The notes beneath the pieces are model-generated. The model saw only the letters and a program-made list of their open reading frames with translations. It did no database searches and was not told where the DNA came from. The position numbers and the translations under genes were made by a program. A DNA stretch of 64,000 bases, taken from the NCBI RefSeq assembly GCF_003024155.1, contig NZ_CP028136.1, positions 2,294,001-2,358,000 on the forward strand. Direction: 5' to 3'. Position 1 is the first letter of the stretch; each line of letters begins with the position of its first letter. This document shows positions 1-8,417 of the stretch, one piece after another. The stretch is from Christiangramia fulva. GTDB taxonomy: Bacteria; Bacteroidota; Bacteroidia; Flavobacteriales; Flavobacteriaceae.

Positions 1-1
1 T

Positions 2-820
2 TCTGGTTCTTACCACCTTTTACCTGATTTCTTTGACAATTTTGTACCGGATAACCAAAATAACGCAGAATTTATATTTGGAGCGGTCTATACTCCAGAA
101 ATTGCAGGAGGAATTGGGCATCCTCTTGTCCAAAAGGTTCTTCCAGGAATATCGGGTGGATTATTTGGCTTGCCTTATACTCCTCAAAATGGATTTGCCA
201 CACGGCCATCAATTTACAATGCCTATTCAGACCAGGATGTAAGGAAAGAGGTTTTCATCGGTTATGGACCCTTAATAGACCCAAGAAACGGCGAGGTGGT
301 AATGGTTGAGAGAATAGTCCCAGATAACAACTCCGTATTATATGTTCCAGGAGTATCTACTGAAGGTCCTGTACCTTATGAAATTATTCCTGCCACAGGA
401 ATAAGAAATCAACCTATGAATGCAGGAATCAAATGGATAAAATGGCAAATAGACCCCAATACCCAGGGAGGAAGTGCGGGTAATGATATTGCCTTTATCA
501 GATATGCCGATATTCTTCTTATCAAGGCTGAAGCTATGGCCAGACAAGGGGATTTGGAAGGAGCTCTTGATTATGTTAATATGGTAAGAGAACGGAGCAA
601 TGCTGAGACCTGGACTTCCCTCACCCTCGACCAGATATTAGAGGAAAGAAATCGTGAATTAGCCTTTGAAATGACAAGAAGGCGAGATCTTATCAGATTT
701 GGAAAATTTACAGATCCTTGGTTGTGGAAACCTGCTTCAGAGCCTTACAGAACCCTATATCCTATACCTCAGGCTGCAATAAACGCTAATCCTAAGTTGC
801 AACAAAATCCGGGATACTAA
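2..820 (+). CDS. SusD/RagB-family glycan-binding outer-membrane lipoprotein, C-terminal part
   Basis: The reading frame is open from base 2, so the N-terminus, including any lipoprotein signal, lies upstream of the window; 272 residues are visible. The C-terminal half carries typical SusD features: a FIRYADILLIKAEA helix, followed by ALDYVNMVRERS and an EERNRELAFE..RRRDLIRFGKF stretch, and a terminal LYPIPQAAINANP segment. SusD proteins sit on the outer membrane as a lid on the SusC TonB-dependent transporter and bind the oligosaccharide being imported. The partner SusC would be expected just upstream, outside the window. The genes that follow suggest a rhamnogalacturonan or pectin oligosaccharide as ligand, which is inference. 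A strong terminator follows 33 bp after the stop codon. Confidence 0.93.
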   Translation, partial: SGSYHLLPDFFDNFVPDNQNNAEFIFGAVYTPEIAGGIGHPLVQKVLPGISGGLFGLPYTPQNGFATRPSIYNAYSDQDVRKEVFIGYGPLIDPRNGEVVMVERIVPDNNSVLYVPGVSTEGPVPYEIIPATGIRNQPMNAGIKWIKWQIDPNTQGGSAGNDIAFIRYADILLIKAEAMARQGDLEGALDYVNMVRERSNAETWTSLTLDQILEERNRELAFEMTRRRDLIRFGKFTDPWLWKPASEPYRTLYPIPQAAINANPKLQQNPGY

Positions 821-852
821 AATTGGTGTGGTAAGTATAGAAAATTGGATTG

Positions 853-888
853 GAAAGAGCTGTCTATAGCAACAGCTCTTTCTTTTTT
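853..888 (+). terminator. Rho-independent terminator after the susD-like gene
   Basis: An 11-bp perfect stem (GAAAGAGCTGT at 853-863, ACAGCTCTTTC at 872-882) encloses an 8-nt loop and is followed by six T residues at 883-888. It lies between the SusD stop and the next start codon at 902, leaving only 13 bp and therefore no room for a promoter. The enzymes downstream probably depend on read-through, giving high SusCD and lower enzyme expression. This is inferred from layout. Confidence 0.85.
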
Positions 889-901
889 AAAAAGCATAAT
901 A

Positions 902-2206
902 ATGAAAAATAGAAATAAAATTCTGATGAAAAGAAAAGCTAATCCTTTTATTTCCCTATCACTTGCCTTTTGTTTATTAATGTTTTGCAACGTGCGATTT
1001 TCTTCAGCTCAAATAATTGAAGGGAAAGATTATTCTTCAAGGGCCGATGTTGACCATACCTTTGATATGGCTGGAGAGGATATTTTCGGCCAAAGGTTTC
1101 CTTCAGAAAATTTTACCTACCCTGATGAAGTAACAGGAGTGAAAATTAATGCCCTTACTACTTCCAGACATAGTAGCTCAAAGATGTACCAGACTCATCC
1201 ACAGTGGACTTCAGATGGAGAATATATTGTGTTTTCTTCCAATCGCACGGCCAGAGATGGAAAAGGACGCCAATATTATGCGGTTTCCATGGATAATTTT
1301 GAAATTGTTCAGATTACCACAGGAGACGATGGCAGCAATTTTCATCTGGGATGGAGTAGCGGGAATGCATACTTTGTAAGGAATAATAATATTATTGAGC
1401 TCGATCTGCACCGGTTATTAGGCGATAGCGAAGTCAATTCTGTAGGCAAACCTGAAGATTATGAAAAGCTACTTGCAAAAGTGCCGGATAGTATTAAGCC
1501 TTCGGGAATTGGACTGGATGCAAAAGAAAACAGGGTTTTTTACTCTACCCGGATTGATGAGAACACTTCCGCTATTTACAGCACTGATCTTAAATCTGGT
1601 GAAACTAAAAAATTAAAAGAAGTTCCATTTCGTATCGGTCACCTTCAGGCCAATCCCTATGTAACTGGTGAGGTGATGTACTGTTGGGAAACTGGCGGCG
1701 ATTCTCCTCAGAGAATATGGTATCTTTCTATAGGAGATAATGGTGCTGTTACCAATAAGCCTCTTTTTGAAGAATCTGATTCAGATTGGGTGACCCACGA
1801 GGTATTTATGGGCCCTGATCATATCTTATTTAATGTAATGGGACACCTTGATAGATTAAAGAAGAACAAAACCGGAATATTCTCTCTTAATCTTCGTACT
1901 AATGAATTGAAATACCATGGGCAAACAAATGGAGGTGGTTATTGGCATTCCAATGCCACGAAAGATGGTAAATGGATTGCTGGGGACACTTTTGATGGAA
2001 AATTGTATAGGATTAATGCTAATGATAGCACCGATGTTAAACTGCTTACTCAGGGCCACAGGGGTCTAAGTAAAAGTCCTTTTACTAAGGAGGCACATAT
2101 GCACCAATCTGTTAGCCCGAATGGAAAATGGGTGTTGATAAATTCAAGCTACTTTACAGATAATGATATTATGCTTGTGCCCTTGCATCCTGAAATTTCA
2201 AGATAG
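902..2206 (+). CDS. PL22-like oligogalacturonate lyase family protein (secreted beta-propeller)
   Basis: About 434 residues. The start is placed at 902 (MKNRNKILMKRK) because an earlier in-frame TTG lies inside the terminator hairpin; a further ATG at 926 is possible. A hydrophobic signal ends near SSAQ. The body has repeated blades of the WTSDGEYIVFSSNR type (near residues 100-115), as in the seven-bladed propeller of family PL22. The His residues expected to hold the catalytic Mn2+ appear present: WVTHEVF in the middle and EAHMHQSVSPNG near the C-terminus. PL22 enzymes cleave unsaturated or saturated digalacturonate by beta-elimination. Enterobacterial PL22 is cytoplasmic, whereas this copy is exported. 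A paralogue lies at 9932. The precise substrate is uncertain. Confidence 0.75.
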   Translation: MKNRNKILMKRKANPFISLSLAFCLLMFCNVRFSSAQIIEGKDYSSRADVDHTFDMAGEDIFGQRFPSENFTYPDEVTGVKINALTTSRHSSSKMYQTHPQWTSDGEYIVFSSNRTARDGKGRQYYAVSMDNFEIVQITTGDDGSNFHLGWSSGNAYFVRNNNIIELDLHRLLGDSEVNSVGKPEDYEKLLAKVPDSIKPSGIGLDAKENRVFYSTRIDENTSAIYSTDLKSGETKKLKEVPFRIGHLQANPYVTGEVMYCWETGGDSPQRIWYLSIGDNGAVTNKPLFEESDSDWVTHEVFMGPDHILFNVMGHLDRLKKNKTGIFSLNLRTNELKYHGQTNGGGYWHSNATKDGKWIAGDTFDGKLYRINANDSTDVKLLTQGHRGLSKSPFTKEAHMHQSVSPNGKWVLINSSYFTDNDIMLVPLHPEISR

Positions 2207-2266
2207 CGATGAGTTTTCTGCAAAATTCCTGGTTTTACTAGGAAAACAAATATAAATTCCTAAAAT

Positions 2267-4963
2267 ATGAAGTCTTTTTCAAATCTTCTAGCCGCTAGTA
2301 TCTTCTTTATTCTTCTATTACCAAGCATTAAAGTTTTTGCTCAGGAACCCACTTCAGTTGATTTGAATTGGTTGGGTAAGGAACCTCCTGGGATCAGGAC
2401 GGGAGTAAGTTGGGGGATACCATTTGAAAGGGGAAAAGTAACTCAGGAAAATGCTTTCAGTTTAAACGATAAACAAGGGAAGGAGCTTCCGCTTCAATCC
2501 TGGAAATTAGCTTACTGGCCCGATGGATCTCTTAAATGGGTAGGCTTTGCATCTGTGCTACATACTAATAATGAATCTCTTAGTCTAAAGGTTGTAAAGA
2601 AAGGCAAACAAGCAAGGAAAAACATGTTGAAATTAACCGAAAATGAATATAGCATAAAGGTTAATACGGGTCTTGCAGAATTCGTTATTCCCAGGGAAGG
2701 AGATAAGATAATCAACTCCATTTCAATAAAGGATAAAGTTGTGAGTTCAGGAGGAAGTTTAATTTGCTTAAAACAAGAAGGTCCTGAAGTGGAAGTAGGT
2801 ACTCCTCCCGAGATCAAGAAATATATTGGTAATACTTCCAGCGTAACAATTGAACAAAATGGTCCTGTTCGTGCTGTTTTGAAACTTGAAGGAGAGCATA
2901 GGAGCGAGAACGGAGAAAGTTGGCTCCCCTTTATTGTGAGGCTTTATTTTTATGCAGGTATGAAATCTGTAAAAATGGTTCATACCATTGTTTATGACGG
3001 CGACCAGTATAAGGATTTTATTCGTGGCCTCGGTGTAAACTTTGAGATTCCTATGGATGAGGAAGTACATAACCGTCATGTACGTTTTTCAGGTGAAAAT
3101 AATGGATTCTGGGATGAGCCGGTTCAGCCAGCTAACGGCAGAATAAAATTATATAAAGACAGCGTTAATTTGTATGAAAAGCAACTTAAGGGAGAGCGGT
3201 TACCGAATAAGAATGAATTTTCCGAAAAAAAGCAATTCTTATTAGATCATTGGGCATCCTGGAATGACTTCAAACTCGTACAGAATAACGCTGAAGGTTT
3301 TGTTATCAAAAAAAGAACAAACGACAAAAGTTCCTGGATAGATGCCGGTGCCGGAGGAAGATCCCGGGGACTGGTTTTTGCAGGAGACGTTTCAGGAGGT
3401 CTTGCCATAACTATAAAGAACTTTTGGGAATCCTATCCCAGTGCTTTGGAAGTTAGGAATGCTAAATCAGATAAAGCTGAAATCAGGGCCTGGTTATGGT
3501 CACCTGAGGGTCCGGCAATGGATCTTCGGCCTTACGATACTTTAGCCTGGGGACATTCTCTGGAGGCAAGTTATGAGGATGCCCAGCCAGGGCATAGTAC
3601 TCCCGAAGGTATAGCCAGAACAAGTGAACTTCTTCTATTTGCCACTTCTAATGTGCCTTCATTGGATACTCTAAATGCAATAGCCGAAATTGGAAATAAT
3701 CCGCCACTCTTAGGTGCAAGTCCTGAATATATTCATGAGATCCCTGTGTTTGGTGCCTGGAGTTTGCCGGATAGGTCTACAAACGGAAAGAGATGGCTGG
3801 AAGACCAACTTCAAAAATCTTTTGAATTTTATCAGGCGCAGGTGGAACAGCGTAATTGGTATGGATTCTGGGATTATGGTGATGTGATGCATGGTTATGA
3901 TGCCGATCGCCATGAGTGGAAATATGATATGGGAGGCTATGCATGGGATAATACTGAGCTGATGCCAAATATGTGGTTATGGTATCAATATTTAAGGACC
4001 GGGAAAGAAGATGTTTTTCGCATGGCTGAAGCACTAACAAGGCATACTGGCGAAGTTGATGTTTACCACGCTGGTCCTTTTAAAGGTTTTGGTTCGCGTC
4101 ATAATGTTTTGCATTGGGGAGGAGGGGCTAAGGAAGTACGCATTGCTCAGGCGGCATTGCAAAGATTCTATTATTATCTCACTACCGATGAGCGCACCGG
4201 CGATTTAATGCGTGCCTCTGCCGAGGCTTCTAACTCGGCTATTGGAAAATTAGATCCTGTTCGTTTAATAATGAAAAAAAGCAAGTACCCTACCCATGCT
4301 CGGGTTGGGCCGGATTGGCTCGCTCTTGTGGGAAATTGGATGACAGAGTGGGAACGAACAGGAGACGACAGGTATAAAGCAAAAATTTTAACTGGAGTGA
4401 ATAATTTGGCAGAAATGCCATACGGAATGTTCTCTGCAAAAGATGCAGCTTTTGGATACGATCCGGAAACCAATGAACTTTACCGGCTTGGAGAAGATGA
4501 TATAGGTTACCTGCATTTGTCAGTTCTTATGGGAGGGCCGGAAGTTTCTTTTGAACTTATACCCTTACTGGCTAGCAACAAATGGGAAAAACTGTGGATG
4601 CAGTTCTGCAAGATTTATGGGGCACCTGTCGAAGAGATTAATGAAGAGTTTGGAAGAGAGGTAAAACTTGGAGATGCAGGTCCCTGGTATTCTAGGCTAG
4701 CCGCTTATTATTATAGTAAAACCGGAGACGAAAAATATGCTAAAAGAGCCTGGGAAACCTTTTTAGATGATAATCCGTGGGGAGGTTATACTACTTTTGA
4801 TACTACTACCTTTAATGAACCTGAAAGTCTCGGGCCAATAGATGAAGTGCCGGGAGTTTCTACAAACAATACGGCACAGTGGTCTTTAAATGCTATAGAA
4901 CTTCTGGAATTGGCTGGATATAAAATTCCTGAAGATCATCCACGTTTTAACCATGATAAATAA
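2267..4963 (+). CDS. PL26-like exo-rhamnogalacturonan lyase family protein
   Basis: 898 residues with a signal peptide ending at KVFAQ. The N-terminal region (about 30-110) contains GVSWGIPFERGKV and SWKLAYWPDGSLKWVGFA, as expected for the first domain of the PcRGLX family (founder: the exo-acting RG lyase of Penicillium chrysogenum, PL26). A beta-rich middle region is followed by an aromatic-rich toroid-like half with NWYGFWDYGDVMHGYD, GGYAWDNTELMPNMW and HVLHWGGGAKEVR. Length fits the family. PL26 enzymes release unsaturated galacturonosyl-rhamnose from RG-I chain ends by beta-elimination. The next gene overlaps or abuts the 3' end. Family assignment is from recalled sequence features, not a search. 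Confidence 0.72.
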   Translation: MKSFSNLLAASIFFILLLPSIKVFAQEPTSVDLNWLGKEPPGIRTGVSWGIPFERGKVTQENAFSLNDKQGKELPLQSWKLAYWPDGSLKWVGFASVLHTNNESLSLKVVKKGKQARKNMLKLTENEYSIKVNTGLAEFVIPREGDKIINSISIKDKVVSSGGSLICLKQEGPEVEVGTPPEIKKYIGNTSSVTIEQNGPVRAVLKLEGEHRSENGESWLPFIVRLYFYAGMKSVKMVHTIVYDGDQYKDFIRGLGVNFEIPMDEEVHNRHVRFSGENNGFWDEPVQPANGRIKLYKDSVNLYEKQLKGERLPNKNEFSEKKQFLLDHWASWNDFKLVQNNAEGFVIKKRTNDKSSWIDAGAGGRSRGLVFAGDVSGGLAITIKNFWESYPSALEVRNAKSDKAEIRAWLWSPEGPAMDLRPYDTLAWGHSLEASYEDAQPGHSTPEGIARTSELLLFATSNVPSLDTLNAIAEIGNNPPLLGASPEYIHEIPVFGAWSLPDRSTNGKRWLEDQLQKSFEFYQAQVEQRNWYGFWDYGDVMHGYDADRHEWKYDMGGYAWDNTELMPNMWLWYQYLRTGKEDVFRMAEALTRHTGEVDVYHAGPFKGFGSRHNVLHWGGGAKEVRIAQAALQRFYYYLTTDERTGDLMRASAEASNSAIGKLDPVRLIMKKSKYPTHARVGPDWLALVGNWMTEWERTGDDRYKAKILTGVNNLAEMPYGMFSAKDAAFGYDPETNELYRLGEDDIGYLHLSVLMGGPEVSFELIPLLASNKWEKLWMQFCKIYGAPVEEINEEFGREVKLGDAGPWYSRLAAYYYSKTGDEKYAKRAWETFLDDNPWGGYTTFDTTTFNEPESLGPIDEVPGVSTNNTAQWSLNAIELLELAGYKIPEDHPRFNHDK

Positions 4964-4991
4964 TTTTCTTAACATTTCAAATGCAACAAAT

Positions 4992-6293
4992 ATGAAAAAG
5001 CCAGTTATTGTAGTATTGCTTTCAATTTCCCTTTTTGCTGTGCAATGTAAAAATCAAGAGGGAAAAAATGAAATAGTGCCTTCTAAAGAAATAGTTTTAA
5101 AAAATGTTTCTACCGACTCCCTTTTGGATAAGCCAGTAATTATTAAAAGATCAAACCTTAAATTTAAAGATTCTACTAAATATCCGGTGTTAACTTCAGG
5201 GAATACAATTTATCCTCTTCAGGTTTCAGATATAGATCAGGATGGTGTTTGGGATGAAATATTCCTTGTGGCCAATTTCGCACCGAATGAAACAAAACAT
5301 TTGGAATTGAAATGGACTGAAGCAAGTAAGCTTCCAGAATATACCAAAAGAACAAGTGCACGTTTTGGAAAAAGAGAAACTGAAGACGAACCCGTAGAAC
5401 CAGCAACAGGAGAAACCCTTACCAAAAATGATATGCCCGCTAAACAAGGATTTCAAAAATACCAGACCGATGGTCCAAGTTGGGAGAATGATAAAGTAGG
5501 ATTTCGAGAATACCTTGACGGGCGATATTCTAAAGATGTCTTTGGAAAGAGAATTCCGGATATATCACCTGAGAATGTGGGAATAAATAAAGACACCGCT
5601 GTGGAAGATAACTACCATGTCATGGAAGATTGGGGAAGGGATATACTTGCCGTTGGAAATTCCGTTGGTTTAGGCGGCTTTGGATTAATTGTTAATGAAA
5701 CAGTGCATAGGCTGGGAGCTTTGGTGACAGATACTGTGAGCAATGTGGAACTTACCAGGTTTAAAATTCAGGAAGAAGGACCTGTAAAGTCTGTGTTAAC
5801 CTTCAATTATCAGGATTGGTGCGTAGGGGGAAATATGTATGATGTAGAAGAAACCACCACTATTTGGCCTGGTATATATGGATTTAAAAATACTGTGAAA
5901 ATATCAGGCCTTCAGGGTAATGAACAATTGGCAGTAGGTCTTGTAAATATCAATAATCAAAATCCGCTGCAGGAGATTAAGGTTAATGATGACTGGGTAG
6001 TACTAATTACACATGATCATCAAACCTACGAGCGGGAATGGATTCTTGGTCTGGCACTAATTCTTCCACGCGATGCATATTTAGGGTATATGGAAGCACC
6101 AAAAACCGGAAAATTAACTGATTCTTTTCTTGCAAAATTGAATATCCAGAACAGCAAACCTATCAGCTATTATGCTATGGCGGGTTGGGAGTTAAGCCAG
6201 GAAGAAAGATTTGCCGATCCTGAATTTTTTAAGCAGTACGTAATCGATACTGCAGAACAATTATCTGCGGAAGTAGAAGTAGAAATAAATTAA
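4992..6293 (+). CDS. DUF4861 family lipoprotein-like protein
   Basis: About 433 residues from the ATG at 4992, chosen because it begins an export signal (MKKPVIVVLLSISLFAVQC) with a candidate lipid-attachment Cys; an upstream ATG at 4953 would overlap the previous gene by 11 bp. The sequence carries DIDQDGVWDEIFLVANFAP, a hallmark of the DUF4861 family, which is frequent in pectin PULs of Bacteroidota. Other conserved-looking stretches are RYSKDVFGKRIPD, NYHVMEDWGRDIL and WVVLITHDHQTYEREWILGLAL. Biochemical function is unknown. Position directly after the PL26-like lyase suggests a role on RG-I or uronate-containing fragments in the periplasm or at the outer membrane. Confidence 0.72.
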   Translation: MKKPVIVVLLSISLFAVQCKNQEGKNEIVPSKEIVLKNVSTDSLLDKPVIIKRSNLKFKDSTKYPVLTSGNTIYPLQVSDIDQDGVWDEIFLVANFAPNETKHLELKWTEASKLPEYTKRTSARFGKRETEDEPVEPATGETLTKNDMPAKQGFQKYQTDGPSWENDKVGFREYLDGRYSKDVFGKRIPDISPENVGINKDTAVEDNYHVMEDWGRDILAVGNSVGLGGFGLIVNETVHRLGALVTDTVSNVELTRFKIQEEGPVKSVLTFNYQDWCVGGNMYDVEETTTIWPGIYGFKNTVKISGLQGNEQLAVGLVNINNQNPLQEIKVNDDWVVLITHDHQTYEREWILGLALILPRDAYLGYMEAPKTGKLTDSFLAKLNIQNSKPISYYAMAGWELSQEERFADPEFFKQYVIDTAEQLSAEVEVEIN

Positions 6294-6294
6294 G

Positions 6295-7008
6295 ATGGAT
6301 AAAATTTCCAAATGTTTTCTCCTTCTGTTTGCGCTGCTTTTAAGTTGCAGATCACCGGAAATGATTATTCTTGGAAATTTGGAAATTGAAAAACAGGAAC
6401 TTTTGTACGAAGATTCGTTTGAAGATGATCTGCATCAATGGGTGGTAGAAAAAGAACCGGCAGAAATTTCAGAAGTTTATGTGGAAGGTGGTAAAATGGT
6501 TATTGATGTTGGTGGGGGAGCTACCGTTTGGTTTAAAAAAATGATTGACAAGGAAAATGTACTTATACAGTATAATAGGACAGTGATCATAAAAAATGGA
6601 AAAAATGACCGTCTGTCTGATCTTAATCAATTTTGGATGGCCCGGGATCCTGAGAATTCGAATCTTTTCACGCGCTCTGGCTCTTTTCGAGAATACGATT
6701 CTGTTCGAATGTATTATGCAGGGATAGGAGGAAACAGGAATACAACCACCAGGTTTAGAAAATACCCTGGAAACGGAATGCGTAGGCTGCTTTACGACTT
6801 TAGGGGGGAGAAATATCTTCTTAAGGCCAATAAAGATTATTTCATCCAGATTTTAAATTTAAATGGTACTACAAAAGTTTTTGTGGAAGGCAGGGAATAT
6901 TTCTCGTATGATGATAAAGATCCTTTAACTGCAGGATATTTCGGTTTTAGAACTGTTCAATCCCACCAGAAAATAGACAATTTCAAAGTTTTCTCTATTC
7001 AGGATTAG
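6295..7008 (+). CDS. DUF6250-like exported lipoprotein (concanavalin-like fold expected)
   Basis: 237 residues with a clear lipoprotein signal (LLFALLLSC, Cys near residue 18). The start is one base after the preceding stop. The rest is beta-rich, with YEDSFEDDLHQWVVE near the N-terminus and GYFGFRTVQSHQKIDNFKVF at the C-terminus, the pattern of jelly-roll domains that describe a glycan-binding or lyase-like sandwich. RTVQSH..IDNFKVF resembles DUF6250 proteins associated with pectin PULs; that attribution is from memory. No catalytic function can be assigned. Together with the DUF4861 gene it forms a pair of uncharacterised proteins inside an RG-I operon. Confidence 0.6.
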   Translation: MDKISKCFLLLFALLLSCRSPEMIILGNLEIEKQELLYEDSFEDDLHQWVVEKEPAEISEVYVEGGKMVIDVGGGATVWFKKMIDKENVLIQYNRTVIIKNGKNDRLSDLNQFWMARDPENSNLFTRSGSFREYDSVRMYYAGIGGNRNTTTRFRKYPGNGMRRLLYDFRGEKYLLKANKDYFIQILNLNGTTKVFVEGREYFSYDDKDPLTAGYFGFRTVQSHQKIDNFKVFSIQD

Positions 7009-7050
7009 AGTGATAGTGTATCTGGATACAGGGCCAAATACTAATCCGGG

Positions 7051-7205
7051 ATATTTTTTGGTAATGGAGAAAATATAATATTAAAAAATTCTGAAGTAAA
7101 TTGGAGAAGATGTGCCTGATGACTTTACCAATGCATTTATGGCTGAAAAATGTTGAAAATGTTCAGTTAATTAATTTTGAAGGAGGAACAGGTCATCCCC
7201 AATAA
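7051..7205 (+). pseudogene. Remnant of a beta-helix (GH28-like) gene, C-terminal end only
   Basis: Three short stretches in successive frames make a coherent protein tail: NGENIILKNSEVNW (from about 7062), then PDDFTNAF after a 1-base shift, then WLKNVENVQLINFEGGTG ending with a stop at 7203-7205 after another 1-base shift. Repeats of the LKN-x-EV / LKNVENV type are typical of the last turns of right-handed beta-helix enzymes such as GH28. The intact GH28 at 11657 has a comparable DDVKNVELFNV near its end. No start codon or body remains, so this is a deletion remnant with frameshifts. Confidence 0.65.
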
Positions 7206-7229
7206 TTTGAAGCAATACAAATTGAAAAA

Positions 7230-8336
7230 ATGAATAGTATCTTCATCGTCCCAAAAGGACTTACCATAGTGAGCAAAAAAATAATATTTCTCGTTCTTAT
7301 TAGTTTTACCAGTATCAGCTGGTCTCAGGATAATAGAAGTTATAAAATTTTTCAATTTCCTGCCAATAAAATCCCCGTGATTAATGGAGATCCAAGCGAT
7401 TGGGAAATAGTACCAGAAGAATATGTCGTGGATATAAATGAGCTTCGGGAAGACAGTGGAAAATACACTGAAGTAGATTCTTTAAATCTTGCCGTGCAGG
7501 TAAAAGTGGGCTGGATAAAAGGAATGAATAAAATTTATTTTCTTTATGAAGCTTATGATGATTATTGGGATTTTTCATTACCCGGACTTCATAATGATAC
7601 TTTTGAATTAATTGTTGATGGAGACCAGTCGGGCGGACCTTTTATAGATCGTTTTCATCCTAATAAAGCTATGGATAGCCTTGATGCCTTCTTTTCTTTT
7701 CACGGCGTTCATGCCCAGAATTACCATATTTTTACTCCCGCAAAAGGAAAGGATTGGACAATGGTATGGGGGAGCCAGCCGTGGATCAAGAATCTTCCTT
7801 ATGCCAACGCGGCTTATTCCTATAACTTTGAGCCTGGAAGTAGTGGTAAGCTTGTTCTGGAGTTTTGGATTACTCCTTTTGATTATGCGGGGAATGATCC
7901 TTCGAGGGCCGTAAAATCTATTCTGAAGGAAAATAGAAATATAGGCTTATCCTGGGCGGTGATAGACTATGATGAGGTTAATCAGAAACCTAATAACGGT
8001 TTCTGGAATCTCTCCAAAGAACATACCATGTATGGTAACGCTTCGTATGCCCTCCCGTTTAAACTTATGCCACTGGAAAAGGAATTCCGTGAAAAGTTTA
8101 AAGCCGACTGGTCTTATAAGATCATCGATATGGATCGTCGTCAGGTTGCATTTATTGATGAGTCCATAGGAGAAGTGACTTCCCGGTTGTGGAGTTTTGG
8201 AGATGGCCAAACTTCGATAGAAAAGAATCCTGTACATTATTATTCGAAGGGAGGAAAATATGTAGTGGTTCTCACAATAAAAGGACCTGCCGGCGAATCC
8301 AGAAAATCAAAAGTCTGGGACGTGGTTGTTAAATAG
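7230..8336 (+). CDS. Exported CBM9-like sugar-binding protein with C-terminal PKD domain
   Basis: 368 residues. The export signal is best seen from a possible GTG start at 7269 (VSKKIIFLVLISF...SWSQ); the ATG at 7230 would add 13 residues. Residues about 45-275 resemble the CBM9-like fold: INGDPSDWEIVPEE at the start, then NKIYFLYEAYDDYWDF and NDTFELIVDGDQSGG. The last 70 residues are a PKD-type domain with WSFGDGQTSIEKNPVHYYSKGGKYVVVL. Such proteins usually bind glycans and lack catalysis. Placement next to GH105 and the lyases suggests binding of pectic material. No lipobox is present, so it may be periplasmic. Confidence 0.7.
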   Translation: MNSIFIVPKGLTIVSKKIIFLVLISFTSISWSQDNRSYKIFQFPANKIPVINGDPSDWEIVPEEYVVDINELREDSGKYTEVDSLNLAVQVKVGWIKGMNKIYFLYEAYDDYWDFSLPGLHNDTFELIVDGDQSGGPFIDRFHPNKAMDSLDAFFSFHGVHAQNYHIFTPAKGKDWTMVWGSQPWIKNLPYANAAYSYNFEPGSSGKLVLEFWITPFDYAGNDPSRAVKSILKENRNIGLSWAVIDYDEVNQKPNNGFWNLSKEHTMYGNASYALPFKLMPLEKEFREKFKADWSYKIIDMDRRQVAFIDESIGEVTSRLWSFGDGQTSIEKNPVHYYSKGGKYVVVLTIKGPAGESRKSKVWDVVVK

Positions 8337-8343
8337 AAAGGAA

Positions 8344-8388
8344 CAGGACAGGACGGGATAGATTTAAGGTCGTTCCTAATTAAATTCG
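8344..8388 (+). promoter_or_regulatory. Candidate activator box plus -7 element upstream of GH105
   Basis: Box CAGGACAGGACGGGATAG at 8344-8361, then exactly 19 bp, then TAAATTCG at 8381-8388, which fits a TAnnTTyG-like -7 element. The box matches the 18-bp box at 33551 in 12 of 18 positions and keeps the C-rGGAT core. A transcript start near 8395 would give a leader of about 20 nt to the GH105 start at 8418. Confidence 0.5.
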
Positions 8389-8417
8389 AGACGTTCACAA
8401 TAACATAAACATTCCCT

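Noticed and set aside
845..901. Upstream TTG start for the first PL22-like gene
   Set aside because: It is located inside the terminator stem-loop, and the added residues spoil the export signal.
2226..2244. Inverted repeat TTCCT...AGGAA before the PL26-like gene
   Set aside because: Only five paired bases with a 9-base loop and no T-run; too weak to call a terminator or operator.
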